From the NCBI RefSeq assembly GCF_026625785.1, contig NZ_CP113063.1, forward strand, positions 1,612,001 to 1,676,000: a DNA stretch of 64,000 bases, in the 5' to 3' direction. How positions within the stretch are numbered: position 1 is the first letter of the stretch; every line of letters starts with the position of its first letter. Source of the DNA: Gordonia sp. SL306. GTDB taxonomy: Bacteria; Actinomycetota; Actinomycetes; Mycobacteriales; Mycobacteriaceae. This document shows, one piece after another, positions 16,797 through 25,710 of the stretch. Below the pieces are notes generated by a model. The model ran no database searches, was not told the DNA's origin, and saw only the letters and a program-made list of their open reading frames with translations. Both the position numbers and the translations under genes were made by a program.

Positions 16797-18308
16797 GTGG
16801 AGCACCAGGGAACGGTGGCGGAGTCCACTGCCGGCGACTTCGCCGACGAGTTGTCCGCACATCTCGCCCGTTACGGAGACCGTCCGTTCATCGAGTTCGA
16901 GCGGCGCTGGTATTCCGGCGACGAGGTCACCCAGGTCATCGATGCGGTCACCCGCCTGCTCGACGACAACGCCGTCCCGTCGACCGCACCGATCGGCCTG
17001 GTGGCGCGCAACCGTCCTCCGCATGCGGCCGCAGCACTCGGCCTGATCGCGGCCCGACGACCGGTCGCGATGATCTACTCGTACCAGTCCGTGCAGTCGA
17101 TCGCCCGCGACATCGTCACCCTGGCCCCCGCCGTGGTGATCGCCGATCGCCAGGACTGGACGGAGACCACGCTCGCCGCGGCGCGTGGGGCAGGGTGCGG
17201 AGCGATCGCGTTGTCGCTGCGGCCGTTGTCCGTCGAACTGCTGGTCCGGCCGGCGGCCGCACACCTCGACACCGACTCCGAGACCTCGGAAACCCCAGGT
17301 CTGCACATACTCTCGAGTGGCACCACCGGGCCACCGAAGCGGCTTCCGTTGCGTACCGACGTCCTGAGCCACACCGTCGCCAGCATGACGATGGGCATGA
17401 CCGGGTGCTACGACGACCCACCGGAACTCGTGTACTGGCCGTTCGGCAGCGTCGGGGTGTGCCAGTTGCTGGCCGCGCCGTTTCTCGACAAGCGGATGGT
17501 CCTGCTGGAGAAGTTCACCGTCGACGACTGGGTACGCGCGATCAAGACCTATCGGATCCGACGCGCCGGTGTACAGCCAGCCCTGCTGCGCATGCTCCTC
17601 GACGCCGACGTACCGAAAGAGGATCTTGCGTCCATCGAGTATCTGCCGGGAGGTTCGGGTCCCCTGGAACCCGAACTCCGAGATTCGTTCGAGTCGAAGT
17701 ACGGCATTCCGCTCATGTGGGCTTACGGGGCAACCGAGTTCGCGGGTTCAGTGTGCGCCTGGACACCGGATGACCACCGTCGCCACGGTGCGGACAAAAC
17801 TCGTAGCGTTGGTCGCCCGTTGCCCGGTGTCCACGTCCGGGTCGTCGATCCGGAAACCGGCGTCGAGGTGGCCACCGGCGAGGTGGGCCACCTGGAGGGA
17901 CGAGTCGACGTGATCGGCCCGGACTGGATCCGCACGACGGATCTCGCGTCGATCGACGCCGACGGATTCGTGTACCTACACGGCCGCGGGGACGGTGCCA
18001 TCAACCGCGGCGGCTTCAAGATCCTCCCGGAAACTGTTCGTGCAGTGCTGATCCGGCACCCTGCGGTCCTCGACGTCTCGGTCGTCGGCGTGCCAGACGA
18101 CCGTCTGGGTCAGGTTCCGTTCGCCGCTGTCGAGTTGCGCCGCGGCAGTGCCACTCCGTCCGAGGACGAGCTGAAAGATCTCGTCCGCGAATCGCTGCCG
18201 AGTCACCATGTCCCTGTCGAGATCGCGGTCGTCGACGAGCTGCCACGCAACGCCGCCTGGAAGGTCACCGTGCGAGATGTCGCCGCGCTCTACCCGATCG
18301 ATCGGTGA
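16797..18308 (+). CDS. Acyl-CoA synthetase (AMP-binding, FadD-like) A
   Basis: The 503-residue member of the ANL adenylating superfamily carries the phosphate-loop motif SSGTTGPPKR near residue 173, the AMP-site motif YGATEFAG, and the hinge/DxxxxxxxGxxxxxGR region TTDLASIDADGFVYLHGRGD. It should activate a carboxylic acid with ATP and CoA. The late catalytic lysine lies in NAAWKVTVRD. The start is GTG with GAGAGGA upstream. The gene is convergent with an acyl-CoA dehydrogenase gene ending only 10 bp away. It is less similar to the two long synthetases at 19.5 and 50.2 kb than they are to each other. Confidence 0.87.
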   Translation: MEHQGTVAESTAGDFADELSAHLARYGDRPFIEFERRWYSGDEVTQVIDAVTRLLDDNAVPSTAPIGLVARNRPPHAAAALGLIAARRPVAMIYSYQSVQSIARDIVTLAPAVVIADRQDWTETTLAAARGAGCGAIALSLRPLSVELLVRPAAAHLDTDSETSETPGLHILSSGTTGPPKRLPLRTDVLSHTVASMTMGMTGCYDDPPELVYWPFGSVGVCQLLAAPFLDKRMVLLEKFTVDDWVRAIKTYRIRRAGVQPALLRMLLDADVPKEDLASIEYLPGGSGPLEPELRDSFESKYGIPLMWAYGATEFAGSVCAWTPDDHRRHGADKTRSVGRPLPGVHVRVVDPETGVEVATGEVGHLEGRVDVIGPDWIRTTDLASIDADGFVYLHGRGDGAINRGGFKILPETVRAVLIRHPAVLDVSVVGVPDDRLGQVPFAAVELRRGSATPSEDELKDLVRESLPSHHVPVEIAVVDELPRNAAWKVTVRDVAALYPIDR

Positions 18309-18318
18309 CGCCGCCGCG

Positions 18319-19509
18319 TCACTTCGTGGGTGCCACGTAGGTCGGCCTGCCCAATCCGAGGATGTGCTGCGCGATCATGTTCCGGAACACGTCGATGGTG
18401 CCGCCGTAGATCCCGAGGAGCGGAGCCCACCGGAAGAGATACTCCGGCCCTTCCTCCCCCTCGGCCGATGCGCCAGGGGCGTTCGCCTGCAGGGCCGCCC
18501 GCCCGCCGAGGATGTCCATGAGTTCCGGCGCGACGTCGCGCATGGACTGTGCGATCGCCACCCGTCCGAACAGGCTGGGCGTGGCGAGCGCGGCCTCGAT
18601 CCGAGAGTGCGCGCGCCCCAAGCGATACGCGACGGATTCCTCGTCGACCGCGCGCCGCCCGTCGGGTCCCGGCCGTGCGGTTATCGCGGTGGCCAGATCT
18701 GCCGAGATCGCCATCGACATACCGAAATTGCTCATCGTCGTGATGTCGGAGAGACCCACGTCGGCCCTATCGGTGGCGCCGTGCTCGGCGGCGAGCGGAC
18801 CGCTCAGTACCGCCCACCCGTCGTCGACGTCGCCGAGCCGGTAGCGGTCGGGCATCCGTACGTCGGCGTAGTAGGTGATCGTGGTGCTGTCCCCGTCGAC
18901 GGTCCGAAGCTGTTGCACCTCGATCCCTTCCGTCTCCACCGGCACGAGGAACATGGTCAGGTTGCGATGGCGCTTGCCCGCCGGGTCGGTGTTGGTCAGC
19001 AGGAACACGTATTGGCAGACATTCGCGCCGGAGGTGAACATCTTCTGCCCGTTGATGACCCAGTCATCGCCGTCTCGGACCGCGCGGGTCTTGCAGGTGG
19101 CGATGTCGGAGCCGCCTTCGGGTTCGGTGTAGCCCATGGCAAAGAGCACCTCACCGCGGAACACACGCATCAGGACCTCGTCGAGCAACTCGGGCGACGC
19201 ATACTGCCGGACCGCTTGCAGGATCATCAGGGTGGCCCCCCACCGTTCGAGGGGCAGCCCGAGTCGGCGGCGCTCCAGATCCCAGATGCGCTTGCGCACT
19301 GCGGTGAGCCCGCCCGCCTCGGCAGGCTTCGCCTCGGCCTCGAGCCAGCCGTCGACACCCATCGCCCGGTGGAGTTCGACGATGACGCCGTCGCTGGTCG
19401 CGCGTTCGGCGCGCAGCATCTCCTCGGTCACGGTGTCGGCAAGGAACGCACGCGCGCGCTTCTGGAACGCACGATCATCGTCGGCGAGTTCCACTCGGGC
19501 GAAGTCCAT
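18319..19509 (-). CDS. Acyl-CoA dehydrogenase A (FadE-like)
   Basis: The 396-residue flavoprotein carries the acyl-CoA dehydrogenase motif GYTEPEGGSDIATCKT near residue 125 and a C-terminal NMIAQHILGLGRP region. It should desaturate an acyl-CoA at the alpha-beta position with FAD, passing electrons to ETF. The ATG at 19509 is chosen because homology begins at MDFARVEL and AAAGGGA lies upstream. It sits 17 bp downstream of an acyl-CoA synthetase on the same strand, a natural activation-dehydrogenation pair. It closely resembles the dehydrogenase at 43.5 kb. Confidence 0.87.
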   Translation of the reverse strand: MDFARVELADDDRAFQKRARAFLADTVTEEMLRAERATSDGVIVELHRAMGVDGWLEAEAKPAEAGGLTAVRKRIWDLERRRLGLPLERWGATLMILQAVRQYASPELLDEVLMRVFRGEVLFAMGYTEPEGGSDIATCKTRAVRDGDDWVINGQKMFTSGANVCQYVFLLTNTDPAGKRHRNLTMFLVPVETEGIEVQQLRTVDGDSTTITYYADVRMPDRYRLGDVDDGWAVLSGPLAAEHGATDRADVGLSDITTMSNFGMSMAISADLATAITARPGPDGRRAVDEESVAYRLGRAHSRIEAALATPSLFGRVAIAQSMRDVAPELMDILGGRAALQANAPGASAEGEEGPEYLFRWAPLLGIYGGTIDVFRNMIAQHILGLGRPTYVAPTK

Positions 19510-19526
19510 TCGGGTGATCCCTTTCC

Positions 19527-21155
19527 CTACGCGACGGTCATGGTGTCGGCACGGGACGCCGCCACGATCGACTTCGCCCATCGATAATCGGCCTTGCCGT
19601 TGGCCAGTCGCTCGACCTTGTCGACCAGGACGATCTTCTTCGGCACCTTGAACCTCGACAGATGCAATGCGGTGAAGGCACGCAGTTCCTCGACGGTCAG
19701 TTCGCCGCCCGGATCGAGCGCCACCACCGCAACGACCTCGGTGCCCCACCGTGAACTCGGCCGTCCCACCACGAGGGCGTCGACGACCGCCGGATGTCCT
19801 CGGAGGATCTCCTCGACCTCCTCGACGAAGATCTTCTCACCGCCACTGTTGATGACGAGCGAATCACGACCATGGAGCCGGATCGATCCGTCGGCCTCGA
19901 GGTGGGCGCGGTCCCCGGGAATCGACACCCGAACACCGTCGATCTCGGGAAAGGTGCGCAGGGTCGCGTCCTGGTCCTCGAAGTAGCCGAGGGGCACCCG
20001 TCCGGTGCGCGCTATCCACCCGAGCTCCCCGTCACCGACTTCGAGGAATCGCGTGCGGTCGTCGGAGACCACCCGCCCGCTGGGATGCATGACGAACGTC
20101 TCGGCGGGCGAGTCCGTCATGGTGGGGCTCGTCGCCATCCCGCCCGTCTCCGACGACCCGAAAGTATCCAGGATCACGATGTGCGGCAACAACTCCAACA
20201 GGTCGGATTTGTGGCGTGGGTTGATCGCCGCACCACCGCTGCCGATACCGATCAGGCTCGACAGATCGTACGACCGGGTACGCAGCTCGGCGACGAGCGG
20301 GCCGGCATACGCATCCCCGACGATCGTGAGGATCCGCGCCTTCTCGCGTTCGGCCGTCTCGAGTACCGACCGGGCGTCGAACCGTCCCCGATTGTCGTAG
20401 ATGACCGCCGTACGACCGGCGACGACCGCACTGAGCGCCGTCGAGATGCCGGCCGCGTGCATGAGGGGCGACACGGCGAAGAAGGGCTCGCCGGTCTCCG
20501 GGACGAATTCCACGACTGCTTCGGCGGATTCGTGCTCCATACCGGTCATCGTGGAGATGTAGGCGTCGGCCTGCCGCCACAGCACTCCTTTGGGAAGTCC
20601 GGTGGTGCCACCCGTGCACACCATCATCAGGTCGTCGGGTGACGGGGTCACCGGTTGCGCGGTCGCACCGATCTCGAGCGCATCGTCCAGGGAGACCGAA
20701 CCGGGGATCGCCGAACCGTCGGCGTCCTCGATCGCCACCAGGACATCCACGCCCGCAGGCAGTGTCGCCTCGGCGATGAGATGGGCAAGTGAACGATGGA
20801 AGATCACACCCGACGGCCGCACATGTTCGAGCAGTGCCTTGATCTCCCGAGGGGAATAGTGGTGGTTGATGTTGACCGGGATGACCCGTCCGCGGAGGCA
20901 GGCGACGAAGACATCGACGTAGAGGTCGTTGTGCATGATCAGCGCCACCCGATCCTGGCCACACTCCCAGCGGTCCAGATCGTCGCGATGGGTGTGTGCA
21001 CCCAGGCCGCGCGACGCCAGATACCGCGCGAGGTCGGTGGTTCGCCGGGCCGATTCGGCGTACGTGGTGCGGCGGGTGCCGCAGATCGTCATCTCGCGAT
21101 CCGGGACTGCTCCCGTGACAGCGTCGAGGATCTCGCCGACGGTCCATTCCTTCAC
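19527..21155 (-). CDS. Acyl-CoA synthetase (FadD-like) B
   Basis: The 542-residue ANL-family ligase has the motif MMVCTGGTTGLPKGVLW near residue 175, the AMP motif FGSSETGG, the hinge region LHGRDSLVINSGGEKIFVEE and the catalytic lysine in GKADYRWAK. The GTG at 21155 is preferred because GGGAGG lies 6 bases upstream; an upstream in-frame ATG would swallow the operator at 21178-21198. It leads a two-gene operon with the acyl-CoA dehydrogenase. It is clearly paralogous to the synthetase at 50.2 kb (same HRDDLDRWECGQD / ERSALAGHEVGQD insertion region). Confidence 0.88.
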   Translation of the reverse strand: MKEWTVGEILDAVTGAVPDREMTICGTRRTTYAESARRTTDLARYLASRGLGAHTHRDDLDRWECGQDRVALIMHNDLYVDVFVACLRGRVIPVNINHHYSPREIKALLEHVRPSGVIFHRSLAHLIAEATLPAGVDVLVAIEDADGSAIPGSVSLDDALEIGATAQPVTPSPDDLMMVCTGGTTGLPKGVLWRQADAYISTMTGMEHESAEAVVEFVPETGEPFFAVSPLMHAAGISTALSAVVAGRTAVIYDNRGRFDARSVLETAEREKARILTIVGDAYAGPLVAELRTRSYDLSSLIGIGSGGAAINPRHKSDLLELLPHIVILDTFGSSETGGMATSPTMTDSPAETFVMHPSGRVVSDDRTRFLEVGDGELGWIARTGRVPLGYFEDQDATLRTFPEIDGVRVSIPGDRAHLEADGSIRLHGRDSLVINSGGEKIFVEEVEEILRGHPAVVDALVVGRPSSRWGTEVVAVVALDPGGELTVEELRAFTALHLSRFKVPKKIVLVDKVERLANGKADYRWAKSIVAASRADTMTVA

Positions 21156-21177
21156 CGCTGCCTCCCGAGAAAGCACC

Positions 21178-21198
21178 TTACTGTCGCAACAACAGTAA
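21178..21198. promoter_or_regulatory. Island operator 2: TTACTGT-n7-ACAGTAA
   Basis: A perfect 7-bp dyad with 7-bp spacer lies 23 bp upstream of the GTG start of the synthetase/dehydrogenase operon. It matches the dyad at 30968-30988 in both arms and spacing. Confidence 0.7.
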
Positions 21199-21298
21199 TA
21201 GTTACAACACCACCGTTGTCCCAACGTACAAGCTGCCCACGACGGATACAAGACCTGCTGTGCTATCGCCGACGAGAGCCGATCTCGGAGGTGACGGA

Positions 21299-21901
21299 CT
21301 ATCTGCGAGCGCCCATCCCGTGGATCACTGCCGTGAGAAACTCGACCATCTCGGCCTCGTCGATCGCGACTGTCTGCGTCCGGACGGTGTACCAAGAGCG
21401 GTCGAGCAGTCCGAATGCAGCGCTGCCGACAACCTCCGGCGAGTGGTCGGGCGGCGGGCCGATCGCCTGCCCGAGAATCCACGCGAGGCGCGTCTGCATC
21501 CGGGTGTTGCCGCGGCGGAACTCGTCGTCATCGGGGGCCGAATGTGTCGCCGACATGGCGAACGCGCCGTGGCGATCCAGGTAGCCGAAGTACGCCCGCA
21601 CGAATGCACGCACGTCCGACACCCGATCCGGCTCGTCGAACGAATCCCACGAGGCCAACACGCTTCGGAGGTCGCGGTAAGCCCGCTCGCCGAGAAGGCC
21701 GAACACCTCACGCTTGTCCTTGAAGTAGGTGTAGAAGCCCGCTCGCGAGATGCCACATGATGCGGCGATGGCGTTCACGGTCGTTCCCGCATAGCCCCGC
21801 TCGAGAAACTGCCGGCGAGTCGCTTCCAGGATCGCGGCGCGCGTTCGCTCGGCCCGACCATGCTGCGGCCGAGTGGTTTCCACGTCGTCGAGGGTGCTCA
21901 T
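21299..21901 (-). CDS. TetR/AcrR-family transcriptional regulator
   Basis: The 200-residue protein has a typical TetR N-terminus: AERTRAAILEATRRQFLERG, then the recognition region ISRAGFYTYFKDKREVFGLL near residues 51-70. The C-terminal domain is helical. It lies between the synthetase operon on the same strand and a divergent amidohydrolase gene, and is a candidate regulator of the island-wide operators; two 12-bp direct repeats stand upstream of it. The ligand is unknown. Confidence 0.86.
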   Translation of the reverse strand: MSTLDDVETTRPQHGRAERTRAAILEATRRQFLERGYAGTTVNAIAASCGISRAGFYTYFKDKREVFGLLGERAYRDLRSVLASWDSFDEPDRVSDVRAFVRAYFGYLDRHGAFAMSATHSAPDDDEFRRGNTRMQTRLAWILGQAIGPPPDHSPEVVGSAAFGLLDRSWYTVRTQTVAIDEAEMVEFLTAVIHGMGARR

Positions 21902-21964
21902 CGCCCCAACATAGCTGACACCATCGTCAAATTCGGGTCATCTCAGGTCAGACCGCAGAGATAT

Positions 21965-21988
21965 CTACTGTTGTCACTACTGTTGACA
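21965..21988. promoter_or_regulatory. Tandem 12-bp direct repeats containing CTACTGTTG
   Basis: Two head-to-tail copies (21965-21976 and 21977-21988) differ at one base. They lie between the TetR gene (-) and the amidohydrolase gene (+) and contain the CTACTGT half-site. The direct-repeat layout differs from the dyads elsewhere and could bind the regulator on one face. Confidence 0.5.
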
Positions 21989-22057
21989 CTCTCGTCAGAC
22001 AGTGCAAGGCTCGGTCTCAGCTCAGGTGCGAGCCCGTCACCGCGAAGGAGTAGACGC

Positions 22058-23284
22058 ATGCCCCAGCCCGACGCCCCCGTCTTCGACGCCGACTCTCACA
22101 TGTACGAGACGGCGGAGGCGCTCACCAAGTACTTGCCGGAGCAGTACCGGCAAGCGGTGCAGTACGTCCAGATCGGGCGCCACACCCGTCTCGCGATCAA
22201 CGGAACGATCACCGACTTCATCCCGAACCCGACCTTCGATCGCGTTGCCGCGCCCGGCGCCCACGAGAAGTTCTTCGCAGGCGAGAACGCGGAGGGTCTG
22301 ACGCTGCGTGAGATGCAGGGGAAAGCGATCGAGGCGCCTGCCGCGACCCGCAATCCGGCGGACCGGGTCGTAGAACTCGATCGGCAAGGAGTGCGGGAGT
22401 GCCTCAACTACCCCACGCTCGCCAGCCTGGTCGAGCATTCCGCTGCCGACGATCCCGAACTGACGCTGGCGATCATCCACGCACTCAACCAGTGGATGCT
22501 CGAGCACTGGACGTATGCCTATCAGGATCGGGTGTTCTCGACGCCGATCATCAATTGCGCCGAGGTCGATGGCGCCCGGCGCGAACTCGAGTACATCCTC
22601 GACAACGGCGCAAAGGTCGCGCTCATCAAGCCTGCACCGGTCAAGGGCCTGCACGGGTGGCGATCGCCCGCCCTCCCCGAGTTCGACCCGTTCTGGCGGG
22701 ACGTCGAGGCCTCCGGCCTCCCGATCGTGTTGCACGCCAGCCAGCCCCCGCTCGATGAGTACGTCAACAAGTGGGAGCCACCGAACACCAAGAACTTCAT
22801 GGCCATGAGCTCGTTCCGCTGGCTGGCTCTCGGCCATCGCGAGATCTCCGACATGATCGGCAGTCTCATCTGCCACGGCACACTGACCCGCTTCCCCGAC
22901 CTGCGCATCGCCAGTGTCGAGAACGGGAGTTCGTGGATTCATCCGCTCTTCCACGATCTGACAGACCTCACCCGCAAGATGCCCCAGAACTTCCCGGAAG
23001 ATCCGCTCGACGTCTTCCGTCGCAACATCTGGGTCAGCCCGTTCTGGGAGGGATCGGTCGCAGACGTGGTGGAGACGGTCGGGTGGGACAAGGTGATGTT
23101 CGGATCGGACTACCCGCACCCCGAGGGACTGCCCGAGCCGAAGGGCTTCTGGAAGTACGCCGAAGGCATGGACGACCGACGAACCTGGGACTTCATGGGC
23201 GACAACGCACGTCGCTTCATGGGGCTGCCGATCGCGAATCCCGACCCGGATGCTGCCCACCCACCGGAGTTCGCGACGGCCTGA
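22058..23284 (+). CDS. Amidohydrolase-2 family metal-dependent hydrolase A
   Basis: The 408-residue TIM-barrel protein carries metal-site signatures: DADSHMYE near residue 9, a histidine in VLHAS, a glutamate in SVENGSSW, and MFGSDYPHPEG near 348. It belongs with ACMSD-like hydrolases/decarboxylases, which use Zn for hydrolysis or non-oxidative decarboxylation. ATG 22058 has GAAGGAG eight bases upstream. It is similar in size and motifs to the proteins at 27.3 and 46.7 kb, suggesting family expansion inside one pathway. A hydrolytic C-C cleavage or decarboxylation role is inferred. Confidence 0.83.
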   Translation: MPQPDAPVFDADSHMYETAEALTKYLPEQYRQAVQYVQIGRHTRLAINGTITDFIPNPTFDRVAAPGAHEKFFAGENAEGLTLREMQGKAIEAPAATRNPADRVVELDRQGVRECLNYPTLASLVEHSAADDPELTLAIIHALNQWMLEHWTYAYQDRVFSTPIINCAEVDGARRELEYILDNGAKVALIKPAPVKGLHGWRSPALPEFDPFWRDVEASGLPIVLHASQPPLDEYVNKWEPPNTKNFMAMSSFRWLALGHREISDMIGSLICHGTLTRFPDLRIASVENGSSWIHPLFHDLTDLTRKMPQNFPEDPLDVFRRNIWVSPFWEGSVADVVETVGWDKVMFGSDYPHPEGLPEPKGFWKYAEGMDDRRTWDFMGDNARRFMGLPIANPDPDAAHPPEFATA

Positions 23285-23321
23285 CTCACCCGCCTCCCCG
23301 GCTCCCCGCGTCCCCGGCTCC

Positions 23322-23406
23322 CGCCGATCGTGCACAGATCCCCGCCGATCGTGCGCAGATCCTCGCCGATCGTGCACACAGGCCGCCTCGTGCGCACGGT
23401 CGGCGG
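23322..23406. repeat. Intergenic GCCGATCGTGCACA repeats with terminal hairpin
   Basis: Three tandem copies of a roughly 20-bp unit (starting near 23323, 23344 and 23364) are followed by an inverted copy at 23390-23405. The last direct copy and the inverted copy can form a stem of about 15 of 16 pairs around an 11-base loop, which could terminate the amidohydrolase transcript. The same core occurs at 55.8 kb and beyond the IS at 24.7 kb. Confidence 0.65.
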
Positions 23407-23420
23407 GCGGCCTCAAGGGA

Positions 23421-24673
23421 TCGTCGCAACACCCTGAGTGAAGGGAGTTGTGATGGGGCGGTTGAAGCGTGGGCAGTCGATGCCGGCGTTGCCGGTGTGG
23501 GAGTTCTGGCAGGGGCGGGCGGGTGGGATGAGCACGGCGGCCGCGGCGCGACACGCGGGGATCTCGGTGCGGTTGGGGCATAAGTTGATGGCCAAGCATG
23601 GTGGGGTGATTCCTACTGTGAGCAGGCCGGCCGCGTGTGATGAGCATGGGTCGGGGCCGCAGTCGCGGTATCTGTCGGCTGATGAGCGTGACCTGATTGC
23701 GAATAAGAACGCTGTGGGACTTTCGGTGCGCCAGATCGCGCGTGATCTGGCGCGGGCTCCGTCGACGATCAGCCGCGAGTTACGGCGGAATCGGCCGCAG
23801 CATCGCACCTACGCCGCGGGCTATGCCCAGCGGCGAGCGCAGCATCGGCGGGCCAGACCTAAGCTGCGCAAGCTCGAGTCCAACGATGTGCTGCGCGCCT
23901 ATGTCTGGGACAAGCTCAGTGGCCTCGAGCATTGGTCCCCGGCACAGATCAGTGCTCGGCTGGTAACGGAGTTCGCGGATGATGTGAGGATGCGCATCAG
24001 TCCTGAGGCGATCTATCGAACGTTGTTCGTTTTTCCTCGCGGTGAGATGAAACAGCAGGTCACAGCATCATTGAGGTCGGGGCGTAGCGTGCGTAAGCCG
24101 CGGACGGCCCGGACGGGGTCGACCATCGTGCCGCGGGAGTTGCTGATCGCCAACCGCCCGGCCGCGGTCGAGGATCGGGCGGTTCCTGGCGATTGGGAAG
24201 GTGATTGCATTCTGGGCCGCGAGGGGCACTCGCAGATCGGCACCCTGGTCGAGCGCACTACCCGATTCACGATCCTGCTCCACCTGCCCACGACTCGGAC
24301 CGGGCAGGACCTGCGCACCGCACTGGCCATCGGGATCGGTGATCTACCCGCCCATCTGCGGCGGTCGATCACCTGGGATCAGGGGTCAGAGATGCGTGGC
24401 GTACACACCAACATCGCGGTCGATCACAATCTGCAAGTGTGGTTCTGTGACCCGCACTCGCCGTGGCAGCGTGGCACCAACGAGAACACCAACGGCCTTC
24501 TCCGGCAGTACTTCCCGAAAGGGACCGACCTGTCCGTCCACAGCAGCGACCACCTCAACCAGATCGCGACCGCACTCAACAACCGGCCACGCGCAGCCCT
24601 GGGATTTCGCACCCCAGCCGAAGCCTTCACCGACCTGCTAGCCTCCCACCACCAGCCATAGGTGTTGCGACGA
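23421..24673 (+). mobile_element. IS30-family insertion sequence, apparently intact
   Basis: A 1.25-kb element is bounded by perfect 13-bp inverted repeats (TCGTCGCAACACC at 23421-23433 and its complement at 24661-24673). It carries one full-length transposase gene whose stop touches the right repeat. No clear target duplication is visible, as expected where the family duplicates only 2-3 bp. Both flanks contain pieces of the GTGCGCACGGTCGGCGG repeat, so it sits within or beside that repeat. Confidence 0.8.
23453..24661 (+). CDS. IS30-family transposase
   Basis: The 402-residue protein has a helix-turn-helix (LSVRQIARDLARAPSTISRE, near residues 86-105) followed by a DDE integrase core: DWEGDCI, TWDQGSE and the late glutamate in RGTNENTNGLL. 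This spacing and the DWEGD/DQGxE signatures are typical of IS30. The frame is uninterrupted, so the element may be active. ATG 23453 has GAAGGGAG upstream; GTG 23438 or 23450 are alternatives. Its codon use is less GC-biased at third positions than that of the neighbours, consistent with recent arrival. Confidence 0.88.
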   Translation: MGRLKRGQSMPALPVWEFWQGRAGGMSTAAAARHAGISVRLGHKLMAKHGGVIPTVSRPAACDEHGSGPQSRYLSADERDLIANKNAVGLSVRQIARDLARAPSTISRELRRNRPQHRTYAAGYAQRRAQHRRARPKLRKLESNDVLRAYVWDKLSGLEHWSPAQISARLVTEFADDVRMRISPEAIYRTLFVFPRGEMKQQVTASLRSGRSVRKPRTARTGSTIVPRELLIANRPAAVEDRAVPGDWEGDCILGREGHSQIGTLVERTTRFTILLHLPTTRTGQDLRTALAIGIGDLPAHLRRSITWDQGSEMRGVHTNIAVDHNLQVWFCDPHSPWQRGTNENTNGLLRQYFPKGTDLSVHSSDHLNQIATALNNRPRAALGFRTPAEAFTDLLASHHQP

Positions 24674-24724
24674 CCGCTGGAATCCGCCGCGGAATTCTGT
24701 GCACGGTCGGCGGTCGTGCCGGCG

Positions 24725-24937
24725 CTATGTCGTCCGTATGGGCTCGGTTGCGTAGACCTCACTGATGATCTCGTCGAGGACGCCCTCCCCGTCATGGGCC
24801 GCGTCGACCTGTGCACGCCAGACGTGTAATTGCCTCCGCCGGACCTTGACCTCCGGCATCGTCAGCTTGGAGTGGGACGCGGAGCTGAGACTGCTGAGGT
24901 GCGAGTCGATCTCCTTGAGCGCTTCGTTCTTGGTCAT
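24725..24937 (-). CDS. Small hypothetical protein following a TetR gene
   Basis: The 70-residue protein is hydrophilic with no signal peptide or membrane helix. It starts four bases after the TetR stop on the same strand, so it is probably translationally coupled. The start MTKNEALKEIDSHLSSL and the even charge distribution suggest a small helical protein. No family is recognised. Confidence 0.5.
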   Translation of the reverse strand: MTKNEALKEIDSHLSSLSSASHSKLTMPEVKVRRRQLHVWRAQVDAAHDGEGVLDEIISEVYATEPIRTT

Positions 24938-24941
24938 GTCA

Positions 24942-25562
24942 TCAATCCTTCCCGATGACGCGCCGGTCGCGCCAGGGCTGTTTCACAGTATGTTTCGACA
25001 ATCCGACGTCGTTGCGGACGCCCGACAGAATCCACCGGATTGTCAGCGGTAGGTTGCGCGCCATGCTCTCGGCCTCGGCGGCGTTCTCCGCCGACGGGGC
25101 AGGATCGTGCAGAGCCCGCACCTCGACAATCGTGTGGTTGACCGTCACGTTCACCAACGCGCGGCAGCACTCCGCTGCCAAGTGGTCCGGAATACCGGCA
25201 CTCCGAGCAACTTTCACCAGATCGCCGACGAACTCGGTGATCACGCGGCGGTCGTCGAAACTCATCAGTTCGGTCAGATACGGATGCGCGCGCAATGTCT
25301 CACGCAGTGTCAGACACCAGCTCACCGCGGTCGACTCCCACTCACCGGTATCGCGGAACTCGAGCCGGAGGTTCGCGAAATGCCTCGCGACCAGAGCCCG
25401 TATCAACGCCTCTCGATTCCCCACCTGCTGATAAAGGGTGCGCGTCGAGATCTTGAGGTCCCCGGCCAGACGTCGTGCGCTCAGCGCATCGACGCCTTCG
25501 TCATCGAGCAACGCCAACGCCCGGTCGAGGATGTCATCGACCGGGATCAGTGGCCTGGCCAT
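24942..25562 (-). CDS. TetR-family transcriptional regulator (TetR_C-like)
   Basis: The 206-residue protein has an N-terminal HTH in the style of tetracycline-type regulators: LDDEGVDALSARRLAGDL, then KISTRTLYQQVGNREALIRA at residues 34-53. The frame is open far upstream, but MARPLIPVDD is the expected N-terminus. It diverges from the carboxyltransferase gene at 25711; the spacer has a dyad AGTGT-n7-ACACT that is probably its own operator. It may control the carboxyltransferase and itself. Confidence 0.82.
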   Translation of the reverse strand: MARPLIPVDDILDRALALLDDEGVDALSARRLAGDLKISTRTLYQQVGNREALIRALVARHFANLRLEFRDTGEWESTAVSWCLTLRETLRAHPYLTELMSFDDRRVITEFVGDLVKVARSAGIPDHLAAECCRALVNVTVNHTIVEVRALHDPAPSAENAAEAESMARNLPLTIRWILSGVRNDVGLSKHTVKQPWRDRRVIGKD

Positions 25563-25670
25563 GCGGTTCCGTCGTCGACTGGACTTGCCGTGGAAAACAA
25601 TTCGTCCTCCTTTCCACGCCGCGGCGAACTGCCACACCTTGTGGCCCATGCGCGGCTCTGATAAGAAAAC

Positions 25671-25687
25671 AGTGTATTTATAACACT
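25671..25687. promoter_or_regulatory. Dyad AGTGT-n7-ACACT before the carboxyltransferase gene
   Basis: It lies in an AT-rich stretch between the divergent TetR and carboxyltransferase genes, 24 bp from the carboxyltransferase start. The spacing equals that of the island operators but the half-site is different. Confidence 0.5.
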
Positions 25688-25710
25688 CCGAGCCACGGGA
25701 GGGCAGCCAG

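Noticed and set aside
23322-23406. CRISPR array
   Set aside because: The repeat units are tandem without spacers of constant length and no cas gene is present.
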